DNA of 51,827 nucleotides from Bacteroidia bacterium (lineage in GTDB: Bacteria > Bacteroidota > Bacteroidia > M30B66): NCBI GenBank assembly GCA_019695235.1, contig JAIBAI010000017.1, forward strand, positions 1 to 51,827, written 5' to 3'. Shown here one piece after another: positions 35,341-43,587 of this stretch. Position 1 is the first letter of the stretch, and every line of letters starts with the position of its first letter. A program made the position numbers and the translations under genes. The notes under the pieces were generated by a model. It ran no database searches. It was given only the letters and a program-made list of their open reading frames with translations, and was not told the DNA's origin.

Positions 35341-35958
35341 TCAGTGCAGCAGAATCCATGCTGCCTGAGGCAGGAATCCGGCAAGAAAACCTGCCCAGAC
35401 CTGCGACAGGGTATGCACCTTAAGTTGCAATCTTGAAGTGCCTACAATTCCAGCCACCAGAAAAGCTCCGGCCATTAAAAACCTCAGGTCAAGCTGCCAT
35501 ACAACAGCCGCGAGCACCAATGAGCCACACAAACCACCAATTCCGGTCATGTGCATTGAAATCTTCCACCAGGCAGATACCATTAGGGTAATTATTACCG
35601 AAAATAATGCTGCTACCAGGAAAAAATAATACAACAAGGGCAGGAAGTCACTCAGCCGGTACAGGTAAAATAAATTGAATCCATAGAACAAAGCAGTTAA
35701 AAATATCGGAACAGGTCTGTCAGACCTTTCATGCAGATTGAGCGAACGAATGAGCTTGAAACGTTTGAGCAATACCACAAATCCGGCAGGCAATAAGAAG
35801 GTAAAAACCAATACACAACATAAAACTACCCACTTCAGCTTTTCTGGCATCAAAACAAAAGCGTAAAAAGGAAGGTACAGGTATATTATTGTGCCATACA
35901 ATGGCATCAGCAATGGCTGGAAAAGCCAGGAAAAAAAATGCGCCAGCCTCTGAGGCAT
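35341..35958 (-). CDS. PAP2-like integral membrane protein
   Basis: A 205-residue protein with about six hydrophobic helices and degenerate PAP2 phosphatase signatures: SMHMTG near 134 in place of PSGH, and SRLQLKVHTLSQVWAG near 175 where the catalytic His is kept and the usual following Asp is Gln. The first PAP2 motif (K-x6-RP) is only partly kept (HERSDRP near 80). It may be a lipid phosphatase of the divergent Bacteroidota type or have lost activity. Its ATG abuts the purA stop, so it is the last gene of the fur-STAS-purA operon. It ends seven bases from the opposing tRNA gene. Confidence 0.75.
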   Translation of the reverse strand: MPQRLAHFFSWLFQPLLMPLYGTIIYLYLPFYAFVLMPEKLKWVVLCCVLVFTFLLPAGFVVLLKRFKLIRSLNLHERSDRPVPIFLTALFYGFNLFYLYRLSDFLPLLYYFFLVAALFSVIITLMVSAWWKISMHMTGIGGLCGSLVLAAVVWQLDLRFLMAGAFLVAGIVGTSRLQLKVHTLSQVWAGFLAGFLPQAAWILLH

Positions 35959-37233
35959 TTATCGGCTGATTTCTATGGTTTGCTCCCTGTCAGGGCCTAC
36001 CGATAAGATTTTCACAGGCACACCCAAGGCTTTCTCCAAAAAGCTGATATATCTTTTCAGATTCTCAGGAATTTGGTCATAACTACGAACCCCGGTAAGA
36101 TCTTCAGACCATCCTGGCATACTTGTATAAACAGGCTCAATGTAATTTGCTTCGGTATTATAGGGCAAGGCCTCAGTTTCAACACCATTTACCCGATAGG
36201 CAGTACAAACCTGAATATCTCCGAAACCACTTAAAACATCAGCTTTGGTCATAATCAGGCCGGTAACACCATTGATCATAACCGAATACTTCAATGCAGG
36301 AAGGTCTAACCATCCGCAACGCCTCGGACGGCCGGTTGTAGCCCCAAACTCTCTTCCGACAGCACGTATGCGTTCTCCGGTTTCATCAAACAATTCAGTA
36401 GGGAATGGCCCGCTACCTACCCGTGTGCAATAGGCTTTAAAAATGCCATACACCTGCCCTATCTTACCGGGTGCCACGCCCAGACCTGTACAGGCACCTG
36501 CACTAACAGTATTCGAAGAGGTAACAAAAGGGTAAGAGCCAAAGTCAATATCCAGCAATGAACCTTGTGCTCCTTCTGCCAGCACTGCTTTACCTTCTAA
36601 CAATGCCTGGTTCACATAATATTCGCTGTCAATATGTTCAAAACTACGCAGGTTCTCTATCCCCTGAAAGAAGGCTTGTTCAGCTTCTTCCAGCTCATAG
36701 GTAAACCCTTCGTAATGACTGAGTATTTCACGATGTTTTTCTACCAGAAAATTATATCGCTCTTTAAAATCAGGCAATGAGATATCCCCCACCCTCAAAC
36801 CATTTCGCCCGGTTTTGTCCATATAGGCTGGCCCGATACCTTTCAACGTAGAACCAATCTTTGCCTGCCCTTTTGCAGCTTCAGAGGCTGCATCAAGAAA
36901 GCGATGTGTTGGCAAAATTAAATGTGCCTTTTTAGAAATAAACAGGTTCTTCTGGATGTCAACACCCATATTGTGCAATGCATCTGTTTCTTTTTTAAAA
37001 ACCACCGGGTCAATTACCACTCCATTGCCTACCACATTAGCCGTTTGGGTATGAAATATGCCGGATGGTATTGTATGCAACACATGTTTAATACCACTGA
37101 ACTCAAGCGAATGTCCGGCATTCGGACCACCCTGAAATCGTGCAATTACTTCATAACGGGGAGTAAGCACATCTACAATTTTGCCTTTCCCTTCATCGCC
37201 CCATTGGAGGCCTAATAAAACATCAAGCTTCAT
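35959..37233 (-). CDS. purA: Adenylosuccinate synthetase
   Basis: This 424-residue enzyme joins IMP and aspartate using GTP, the first step to AMP. The phosphate loop QWGDEGKGK is at residues 10-18 with the catalytic Asp, the GPNAGHS motif with the catalytic His is near 36-42, and the IMP-binding GIGPAYMDKTGR segment is near 128 with TTGRPRRCGWLD near 294. ATG 37233 is the start; the frame extends upstream but would run deep into the STAS gene. The first 11 bases overlap the end of the STAS gene, which indicates translational coupling. Confidence 0.97.
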   Translation of the reverse strand: MKLDVLLGLQWGDEGKGKIVDVLTPRYEVIARFQGGPNAGHSLEFSGIKHVLHTIPSGIFHTQTANVVGNGVVIDPVVFKKETDALHNMGVDIQKNLFISKKAHLILPTHRFLDAASEAAKGQAKIGSTLKGIGPAYMDKTGRNGLRVGDISLPDFKERYNFLVEKHREILSHYEGFTYELEEAEQAFFQGIENLRSFEHIDSEYYVNQALLEGKAVLAEGAQGSLLDIDFGSYPFVTSSNTVSAGACTGLGVAPGKIGQVYGIFKAYCTRVGSGPFPTELFDETGERIRAVGREFGATTGRPRRCGWLDLPALKYSVMINGVTGLIMTKADVLSGFGDIQVCTAYRVNGVETEALPYNTEANYIEPVYTSMPGWSEDLTGVRSYDQIPENLKRYISFLEKALGVPVKILSVGPDREQTIEISR

Positions 37234-37591
37234 TCTGTTTTTCTGTATTTTTAAAAACTTGCAGCGCTGCAGCCTGGGTAGCAGCCAGCTGGAAGACTGT
37301 ATCAAGTCTAGTAATCACAAATAATTTTTCTAAACGGGGCGAAAGGTTACAAATGATGGTCTCTCCCCCGTCGTTCCTGCTTTGCGTGAGAATCGTAATT
37401 AAAACGTTAAGCCCACTGCTGTTAATGTATTCTAACTTCTTTAAGTCAATCACAAAGCGGTTCATCCCCTGTGCAATTGAGTCCTTCACCTCCTCAAGCA
37501 ATGATGAGGCATCGTATTTCTCCATTAAGCGTCCCTCGAGATGAATAATCCCAACGCCCCGGTTATTGTCAATTTGATAGGTGAAACTCAT
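37223..37591 (-). CDS. STAS-domain protein (anti-sigma factor antagonist type)
   Basis: A single-domain 122-residue STAS protein. The domain runs from about residue 4 to 108, with the phosphorylatable serine position in [12 protein letters not shown] near 57 and the preceding strand RFVIDLKKL. Proteins like this (SpoIIAA/RsbV) bind an anti-sigma kinase and are switched by phosphorylation, but no RsbW-like kinase or sigma factor is nearby. Its start overlaps the end of fur by four bases (ATGA) and its end overlaps purA by 11, so it is translated with both. Confidence 0.9.
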   Translation of the reverse strand: MSFTYQIDNNRGVGIIHLEGRLMEKYDASSLLEEVKDSIAQGMNRFVIDLKKLEYINSSGLNVLITILTQSRNDGGETIICNLSPRLEKLFVITRLDTVFQLAATQAAALQVFKNTEKQNEA

Positions 37592-38070
37592 GGCTTCTCT
37601 TGTTTTGAATTTTCACAAACCCCCTTCTGGTGTAATTTATTACACTGGGCATAAAAAGTTAAGGAGTGACTTTTGATTGAAAAGTTCAGCAGCTCACCCG
37701 TCATATTCTGAATTTGTTGAATCCGTGGGTCACAAAACTCAAACACTTTCCCACAATCCTGGCAAATCAAATGATCGTGTTGTTTGAATTTATATGATTT
37801 TTCAAACTGAGCTTGTTGCCGGCCAAACTGATGCCTCGATACCAGGTTGCAGGTAAGCAACAACTCTATGGTATTATACAAGGTCGCACGACTTACCCGG
37901 TAATTCTTGTTCTTCATCAATACATAAAGCGACTCCACATCAAAATGCCCTTTGTGTGAATAGATTTCCTCCAAAATGGCATATCGCTCAGGTGTCTTGC
38001 GATGCCCGTTCTGTTCAAGGTAATCGGTAAAAATTTGCCTTACTGTTTGAAGTGTTTCTTGCTCACTCAT
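37588..38070 (-). CDS. fur: Fur-family transcriptional regulator
   Basis: A 160-residue metal-dependent repressor. The winged helix includes [23 protein letters not shown] near 22 and [13 protein letters not shown] near 57; the dimerisation domain has [16 protein letters not shown] near 97 with the first CxxC. The second structural-zinc CxxC is absent; instead there is [10 protein letters not shown] near 145-154, so the zinc site is altered or uses other residues. The specific metal (Fe, Zn, Mn or peroxide sensing) cannot be told. ATG 38070 (MSEQETL) is used rather than TTG 38082, which lies inside the promoter box. It leads the fur-STAS-purA-PAP2-like operon. Confidence 0.88.
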   Translation of the reverse strand: MSEQETLQTVRQIFTDYLEQNGHRKTPERYAILEEIYSHKGHFDVESLYVLMKNKNYRVSRATLYNTIELLLTCNLVSRHQFGRQQAQFEKSYKFKQHDHLICQDCGKVFEFCDPRIQQIQNMTGELLNFSIKSHSLTFYAQCNKLHQKGVCENSKQEKP

Positions 38071-38079
38071 GCTTCCGGG

Positions 38080-38087
38080 CAAAAGTA
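38080..38087 (-). promoter_or_regulatory. -7 box of the fur-STAS-purA operon
   Basis: TACTTTTG on the minus strand, nine bases before ATG 38070. No TTG at -33. It overlaps the TTG codon that would otherwise extend Fur. Confidence 0.6.
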
Positions 38088-38132
38088 ATCAATTATCCCC
38101 CCGAAAACAGGTAAATGAGAAATGTTCGCTTC

Positions 38133-39044
38133 TTAAATGCCAATCGGATGCCAGGTGGTTTTGACTTCCAGAAAATCAAGAATCCGGTAAGGTGATGCCG
38201 CCTTTTCATTGTACCAATCTTCGGTAGCATCACTCCTGAGACGCTTTAAATTCATGGCTGTTTCCTGATCAGCTTTTATCAAAGCCTGATTGTCATTGGT
38301 GTGCAGGTAAAGTGAGTTAACATCCATGTGGGTGCTGAAATGACTGCTTAGCTCCTTTCGTTCGCCGGTGAGAATATTTACAACTCCCGCCGGAAGATCA
38401 GAGGTGGCAAGCACCTCTGCAAAGGTAATTGCACAAAGCGGCAGACTGTTCGACGCCAGCACAACACAGGTGTTTCCGCTTGCAATTACAGGTGCAACCA
38501 CAGATACCAAGCCAAGAAGGGCACTCTTTTCAGGCGCAATCACCCCTACCACTCCCATCGGCTCGGTACTTGAAAAGTTAAAATGCGATGATGCAACCGG
38601 GTTAACTGAACTAAAAACTTGATTGTATTTATCACACCATCCGGCATAATAAATCATGCGGTCAATCGCTGCTTCTACCTCTTTTTTCGCCTGAATTGCA
38701 CTTTGCCCCATATCAGTCAACTCTGCTACAAACTGTGCCGACCTGGTTTCAAGCATTTCAGCAATTCGGTATAATATCTGACTGCGGTTCATGGCAGCCC
38801 TGGCAGCCCATTTTTCCTGCGCCTCACGGGCGGCGACTACGGCATTGCGGAAGTCTTTTCTCGACGACAGACAAACATTTACAGTATCACCGTTTGACAA
38901 AGCCAATGAATAATACCTCCCCGATTCAGTGCGTGGGAACTGGCCACCAATAAATATCTTATATGTTTTTAGCACCTTCACACGTTCTGTTTGCTGAACT
39001 TGTGTGCCATTACCCGCCTTGATTTCTGCTGTTTTGGTTTTCAT
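38133..39044 (-). CDS. ALDH16-type C-terminal half: aldehyde dehydrogenase-like protein without catalytic cysteine domain
   Basis: A 303-residue protein that aligns with the NAD-binding half of aldehyde dehydrogenases (IFIGGQFPRTESGRYY near 31, KWAARAAMNRSQILYRIAEML near 79, PMGVVGVIAPEKSALLGLVS near 160, ASGNTCVVLASNSLPL near 188, LPAGVVNILTGER near 216) but stops before the catalytic domain. The cofactor-binding Lys of VLKPAE is replaced (VLASNS). Rather than a decayed copy, its length, its replaced residues and its end (a short segment ending TTWHPIG) resemble the second, catalytically dead half of ALDH16. The complete partner is encoded divergently at 39356. The gene is intact. Confidence 0.85.
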   Translation of the reverse strand: MKTKTAEIKAGNGTQVQQTERVKVLKTYKIFIGGQFPRTESGRYYSLALSNGDTVNVCLSSRKDFRNAVVAAREAQEKWAARAAMNRSQILYRIAEMLETRSAQFVAELTDMGQSAIQAKKEVEAAIDRMIYYAGWCDKYNQVFSSVNPVASSHFNFSSTEPMGVVGVIAPEKSALLGLVSVVAPVIASGNTCVVLASNSLPLCAITFAEVLATSDLPAGVVNILTGERKELSSHFSTHMDVNSLYLHTNDNQALIKADQETAMNLKRLRSDATEDWYNEKAASPYRILDFLEVKTTWHPIGI

Positions 39045-39355
39045 AATATAATTTCACCTGAAAGGGAGTGCTTCTTCACTCCGATTCAATATTGCACGAA
39101 TATACGGAAGCCCATTAGAATTACAAGTTACTCATCGTCAAACTGCGTCCCTAAAAAGCATGAAACCATTGATACGACTCTTATCAGCTGCCCCCATTAT
39201 TTCAACTGTGAAGGCAAGGAATATTAATTTACACCCAGCACAAAGCCTTGATAAGCAAGTACAAAACAGGCTTCAAATGAGCTGGCATTTTTTCATGGCC
39301 TGAAAATAGGCTGAATAGTCAAAAAAATATTTACTTTGCGGATACCTGAAAACGG
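39045..39355. other. Divergent intergenic region between the two ALDH16-like genes
   Basis: 311 bases without a convincing gene. On the plus strand TACTTTG (39332-39338), one base shorter than the usual -7 box, lies 17 bases before the larger ALDH gene. On the minus strand TATATTCG (39114-39107) is a one-mismatch -7 box for the shorter gene, and a six-base-pair hairpin (39065-39082, GGAGTG/CACTCC) lies in its leader. A shared regulatory region is plausible. Confidence 0.5.
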
Positions 39356-40867
39356 ATGACAATTATGGCTAAACAGGGCTCAAAAAAGAAAACCGAAAAA
39401 CCAGATGCAGCAGCACTCGACTTTCGTTCAATGTTTCAATATGCACCGGCACCTGAGTCAAGCGCTCATGTTCAGCTGGCCTCTCAATACGAATTGTTCA
39501 TAAATGGAAAATGGGAGAAGCCGCTTAAAGGCGAATATTTTGAAACCCGTAATCCTGCAAATGAGCAGGTTTTGGCACGCATTGCAATGGCCGGAAAAGA
39601 AGATGTTGACCGTGCTGTGACAGCTGCCAGAAATGCCTATGAGCAAACCTGGTCTAAAATAAGTGCGAAAGAACGGGCGAAATATATTTACCGCATCGCC
39701 CGCCTGATACAGGAACGTGCCCGTGAATTCGCCGTAATCGAGTCGCTTGATGGGGGCAAACCAATACGCGAAAGCCGCGATATGGATGTACCACTGGCAG
39801 CCAATCATTTTTTCTATTATGCCGGTTGGGCCGACAAGCTTGATTATGCCTTTCCGGGAAAGAAACCACATTCATTAGGAGTTGCAGGGCAAATCATTCC
39901 ATGGAACTTTCCGCTGCTGATGGCCGCCTGGAAAATCGCCCCTGCGCTTGCAACCGGCAATACTGTTGTGTTAAAGCCAGCAGAAACCACACCGCTGACT
40001 GCTCTGAAATTGGCTGAATTAATCAAAGATGCCGGCTTGCCAGATGGTGTAGTGAACATCATCACAGGTGCAGGCGCCACCGGAGCAGCACTGGTGAACC
40101 ACCCGGATATCAATAAAATAGCATTTACCGGCTCAACCGAGGTGGGTAAAATAATCCAAAAAGCTGTTGCCGGAACAGGCAAAAAGATAACCCTTGAATT
40201 AGGCGGCAAGGCTGCAAACATTATATTCGAAGATGCACCGATTGACCAGGCCGTTGAAGGGGTTATCAATGGGATTTTCTTTAACCAGGGGCATGTTTGC
40301 TGCGCAGGCTCACGCCTGTTTGTGCAGGAAAGCGTAGCCGATAAAGTTATCAGAAAACTGAAAGACCGCATGGAAAGTTTGATTGTTGGCGACCCCCTTG
40401 ATAAGAATACCGATATCGGTGCAATTAACTCAAAGGAACAGCTAAACAAAATCAAGCAATACCTTAAAATAGGTGTCAATGAAGGTGCTGAGATGTACCA
40501 GCCGGCATGTGCTATTCCTGCCAAAGGATTTTTCTGCAAGCCCACCTTATTTTTACATACCTCTCAAAGTCACCGTATCGTTCAAGAAGAAATATTTGGC
40601 CCGGTACTTGCAATACAAACCTTTCGTACTGTTGAAGAGGTGATTGAAAAAGCAAACAATACCCCCTACGGCCTTAGTGCCGGTGTATGGACCGATAAAG
40701 GTTCAAAAATTTTCAACCTGACCACTAAACTCAAAGCAGGGGTTGTATGGGCAAATACCTATAATAAGTTCGATCCCACTTCTCCATTCGGCGGGTATAA
40801 AGAAAGCGGCTATGGTCGAGAGGGTGGCTTACACGGTCTGCAGCCCTATTTAAAATTTGAAGCATGA
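39356..40867 (+). CDS. Aldehyde dehydrogenase (ALDH16-type N-terminal half)
   Basis: A 503-residue NAD(P)-dependent aldehyde dehydrogenase with full catalytic apparatus: PWNFPLLMAAWK near 181, the cofactor Lys in VLKPAET near 205, FTGSTEVGK near 259, the general base Glu in LELGGK near 281 and the catalytic Cys in GHVCCAGSR near 315. The N-terminal extension with FQYAPAPES near 28 matches ALDH16 proteins. The substrate is unknown. ATG 39365 is a possible alternative start. The stop overlaps the start of the first TPR gene (ATGA), so an exported TPR gene is translated from the same message. Confidence 0.92.
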   Translation: MTIMAKQGSKKKTEKPDAAALDFRSMFQYAPAPESSAHVQLASQYELFINGKWEKPLKGEYFETRNPANEQVLARIAMAGKEDVDRAVTAARNAYEQTWSKISAKERAKYIYRIARLIQERAREFAVIESLDGGKPIRESRDMDVPLAANHFFYYAGWADKLDYAFPGKKPHSLGVAGQIIPWNFPLLMAAWKIAPALATGNTVVLKPAETTPLTALKLAELIKDAGLPDGVVNIITGAGATGAALVNHPDINKIAFTGSTEVGKIIQKAVAGTGKKITLELGGKAANIIFEDAPIDQAVEGVINGIFFNQGHVCCAGSRLFVQESVADKVIRKLKDRMESLIVGDPLDKNTDIGAINSKEQLNKIKQYLKIGVNEGAEMYQPACAIPAKGFFCKPTLFLHTSQSHRIVQEEIFGPVLAIQTFRTVEEVIEKANNTPYGLSAGVWTDKGSKIFNLTTKLKAGVVWANTYNKFDPTSPFGGYKESGYGREGGLHGLQPYLKFEA

Positions 40868-41697
40868 TGCAACAAAAATGTTCCCCCTTTTTATATATCG
40901 CAATTGCCTTTGTATTTCTTTTTTCATCCGGCAGCATACATGCGCAATCTGCTGAACTTAATGCGGCCAGAAACTTGTTTGATGCCGGTAATTTTGTGGC
41001 TGCCCTTGCTCAAACCGATGCATTATTAGCAAAAGACGAAGATAATGCCGATGCCTGGACGCTATCAGGCCGTGTTCGCCTGGCAATGAAAGATGTTAAA
41101 GGGGCAGAAACAGATTTGCAAAAAGCCATACAACTTGACGATAGCAACGGCGAGGCAAAGCTATACCTGGGCGTGGTTTTATACTTAACTGGTAAGTACA
41201 AGGAGTCAATTCAACAGCTCGATAAAGCAGAAAAACTACTTCCCAACGATTACAAGGTTTATTTTAACCGGGCGCTGTCATGGGAAGAACTCCCAAATCT
41301 CAATAAATCTATTGCTGATTTAGACAAGGCGCTTAGCATAAAACCAGATTTTATCAATGGTTATTTAAAGCGTTCTGAAATGTACTTTGAGCTGGAGAAT
41401 TTTAAAGAAAGTATCGCCGACTGCAACCGTGCCATTGGTATTGATTCAACAAATGCAGAAGCATACTTTCGCAGGGGCATCGCTTTGGGGGGCGAAGCAA
41501 AAGACAAAGAGGCGGTAGCTGATTTTAACAAAGCCATTGAACTAAAACCCAACCACGACGAAGCACTCACCTATCGCGGTGCTGCCAAGTTACTTTCTGG
41601 TAATAAAAAAGGGGCATGCCTCGACTGGAAACGTGCAATGGAATTAGGTAATGACATGGCAGAAGAAAATTATACGAAATACTGTGAGTCGAATTAA
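40864..41697 (+). CDS. Exported TPR protein 1
   Basis: A 277-residue protein with a signal peptide (hydrophobic 8-22, cleavage near HAQS) and about six to seven tetratricopeptide repeats of 34 residues, for example ADAWTLSGRVRLAMKDVKGAE near 60 and YFRRGIALGGEAKDKEAVADF near 200. TPR proteins bind other proteins; in the periplasm of Bacteroidota they often support outer-membrane or secretion complexes. It overlaps the upstream ALDH gene by four bases and is four bases before the next TPR gene. No enzyme domain is present. Confidence 0.88.
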   Translation: MMQQKCSPFLYIAIAFVFLFSSGSIHAQSAELNAARNLFDAGNFVAALAQTDALLAKDEDNADAWTLSGRVRLAMKDVKGAETDLQKAIQLDDSNGEAKLYLGVVLYLTGKYKESIQQLDKAEKLLPNDYKVYFNRALSWEELPNLNKSIADLDKALSIKPDFINGYLKRSEMYFELENFKESIADCNRAIGIDSTNAEAYFRRGIALGGEAKDKEAVADFNKAIELKPNHDEALTYRGAAKLLSGNKKGACLDWKRAMELGNDMAEENYTKYCESN

Positions 41698-41701
41698 TAA
41701 A

Positions 41702-42052
41702 ATGAGAACATTGCTTGGCACCGTGCTGGTACTTTTATTCAATCTCAGCACCTTAAGTGCCCAATCTGGTGACAGTTATAGTACCCTTTACAACGATGCT
41801 ATACGGCAAATAGACCAGCAGCACTACCTTGAAGCACGTACACTGCTTTCTAAAGCAATTGTGCAAAAATCTGATTTTGCTGAGGCCATTTTTGCCAGAG
41901 GCACATGTAGCCTAATGCTGAAAGAATGGGATTTGGCCTGCGCTGATTTTGAGAAATCAGCCGCCCTTAATTGGAAACCTGCACATGAGTACATTGAAAA
42001 ATATTGCGGCAAAGACTCCTATGGCCGCAAGGTGAATAAATCAAAGAAATAG
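41702..42052 (+). CDS. Exported TPR protein 2 (short)
   Basis: A 116-residue protein with a signal peptide (MRTLLGTVLVLLFNLSTLSAQ) and roughly two TPR units (SLYNDAIRQ-like and FAEAIFARGTCSLMLKEWDLA near 65). ATG 41702 is the start; the frame continues upstream into the previous TPR gene but the signal peptide marks this ATG. It ends ACADFEKSAAL then KYCGKDSYG, the same ending pattern as the flanking TPR genes (KYC or LYC near the end). A duplicated shorter relative of them is the simplest explanation. Confidence 0.85.
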   Translation: MRTLLGTVLVLLFNLSTLSAQSGDSYSTLYNDAIRQIDQQHYLEARTLLSKAIVQKSDFAEAIFARGTCSLMLKEWDLACADFEKSAALNWKPAHEYIEKYCGKDSYGRKVNKSKK

Positions 42053-42059
42053 TCTGCTC

Positions 42060-42674
42060 ATGCGCCTGTCTTTAAGCTTACTGCTTTCGAGCATGCTAAT
42101 TGGTTTTTGCACAAGCCTTCATGCCCAAACCGCCAATGATTTTTACAATGCCGGCACAGCCCACGGCTTGAAGGAAGAATACAACGCTGCCATTGCTGAA
42201 TTCAGCAAAGCGCTTGACAAACAACCTGTATTTGCTGAGGCCTTGCTTTCGCGCGGACTTTGCTACCTACGCATCAAAAAATATAAAGCAGCAATTCAAG
42301 ACTTCACTGCGCTTTTAAAAGCCAACCAGCAGGATGCCAGTGCTTTATACAACAGAGCGCAGGCGAAACTGGCACTGGGTGATTTCAATGGCGCACTTGC
42401 CGACACCGAAGATGCAATGCGGATAAAACAAGGTGACCCTCAATTGTACTTTATCAAAGGGCAGATTCAATATGCTATGGGTAATTACGGGCAATCAATT
42501 GATGATTTAGGCACTTCAATCTCACTTGACGCTGGCAACCCAGCAGTATATTACAAAAGAGGTGTTGTAAATTATATCGCCGGATACAAAGAGGCAGCTT
42601 GTAAAGACCTTGAAAAAGCTGCCGCCATGGGCTATCAGGAAGCCTATGACATCCTTCGCCTCTATTGCCGCTAA
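42060..42674 (+). CDS. Exported TPR protein 3
   Basis: A 204-residue protein with a signal peptide (MRLSLSLLLSSMLIGFCTS, cleavage near HAQ) and about five TPR units, such as YNAAIAEFSKALDKQPVFAEALL near 38 and QLYFIKGQIQYAMGNYGQSID near 122. The C-terminus ACKDLEKAAAMGYQEAYDIL-RLYC mirrors the other two TPR proteins. Seven bases separate it from the previous gene and seven from the LpxL-type gene that follows, so all belong to one transcript. Confidence 0.87.
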   Translation: MRLSLSLLLSSMLIGFCTSLHAQTANDFYNAGTAHGLKEEYNAAIAEFSKALDKQPVFAEALLSRGLCYLRIKKYKAAIQDFTALLKANQQDASALYNRAQAKLALGDFNGALADTEDAMRIKQGDPQLYFIKGQIQYAMGNYGQSIDDLGTSISLDAGNPAVYYKRGVVNYIAGYKEAACKDLEKAAAMGYQEAYDILRLYCR

Positions 42675-42681
42675 TTAAACC

Positions 42682-43587
42682 ATGATTATCAGACTGGTAT
42701 CTTTTTGCGCTTCGTACCTGTTATTAGGTATTATTTACCTGATTTCGCTGCTTCCAATGAGGGCGCTGCACCTGATTGCCGACCTTACTTATTTGGTAGT
42801 GTACCGGATGTTAAAATACCGTGTTAAAGTAGTTCGTTCGAACCTTAAGCATTCTTTTCCGGAAAAAAATGAACAGGAATTGGCACTTATCGAAACGCGA
42901 TTTTACCACCATCTTGCTGATATCATGGTAGAGACGATTAAATCATTTAGCATCTCTGAAAAGGAGCTCAAAAAAAGAATGCAGCTTCTTAACCCGGAAT
43001 TGCTTGCCAGCTATTTTCAACGTCAAATTCCGCTGATTGCTGTTACAGGGCATTTTAACAACTGGGAATGGGCAGCTATTTCGCTTCCATTGCAAAGCAC
43101 ATTTAAAGCACAAGGTGTTTATCTTGCACTGAAAAACCCTGTGATGAATCGCTTCATGATTCGCTCCCGCTCACGCTTTGGCATTGACCTTATTGAAGTA
43201 AGGGAACTTTACCATGAATTTGAACAACGTAAAAACCTGCTTACCATCAATGGATTTGTTGCTGACCAAAGTCCTTCGAGACCCGACAGAGGCTATTGGG
43301 TGAAGTTTCTTAATCAGGAAACCCTGGTTGCACACGGAACTGAAAAATATGCCCGACAATACCAAATGGGTGTAGTGTTCGGAAAAATCACCAAGAAAAA
43401 ACGGGGCATGTATACCTTAGAATATGTACCCATTACAGACAATGGTGCGCGTGAACCTGAAGGTGAGATTACAAAAAAACACAGCCAGCTGCTTGAATCA
43501 TTCATCAAAGCCTCTCCCGAACAATGGCTTTGGTCGCACAAAAGATGGAAACATAAAAAACCGCTTGAAAGCAGCCCATCATCATGA
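42682..43587 (+). CDS. LpxL/HtrB-family lipid A acyltransferase
   Basis: A 301-residue inner-membrane acyltransferase that adds a secondary acyl chain to lipid A or a related lipid. One N-terminal hydrophobic helix (about 6-24) is followed by the acyltransferase core with the catalytic HFNNWE motif near 115-120 (H-x4-E), KNPVMNRFMIRSRSRFG near 150 and the ADQSPSR segment near 194. It is shorter than E. coli LpxL but normal for Bacteroidota. The last four bases overlap the rarA start (ATGA). Confidence 0.9.
   Translation: MIIRLVSFCASYLLLGIIYLISLLPMRALHLIADLTYLVVYRMLKYRVKVVRSNLKHSFPEKNEQELALIETRFYHHLADIMVETIKSFSISEKELKKRMQLLNPELLASYFQRQIPLIAVTGHFNNWEWAAISLPLQSTFKAQGVYLALKNPVMNRFMIRSRSRFGIDLIEVRELYHEFEQRKNLLTINGFVADQSPSRPDRGYWVKFLNQETLVAHGTEKYARQYQMGVVFGKITKKKRGMYTLEYVPITDNGAREPEGEITKKHSQLLESFIKASPEQWLWSHKRWKHKKPLESSPSS

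Noticed and set aside
38133-39044. Short aldehyde dehydrogenase considered as a decayed pseudogene
   Set aside because: The frame is intact, the missing catalytic part has no remnant downstream, and the ending resembles the second domain of ALDH16.
39844-40545. Minus-strand frame of 233 codons
   Set aside because: It is antisense to the catalytic part of the aldehyde dehydrogenase, which has all active-site motifs on the plus strand.
41651-41701. Upstream extension of the second TPR protein
   Set aside because: It lies inside the previous gene, and the signal peptide starts at ATG 41702.
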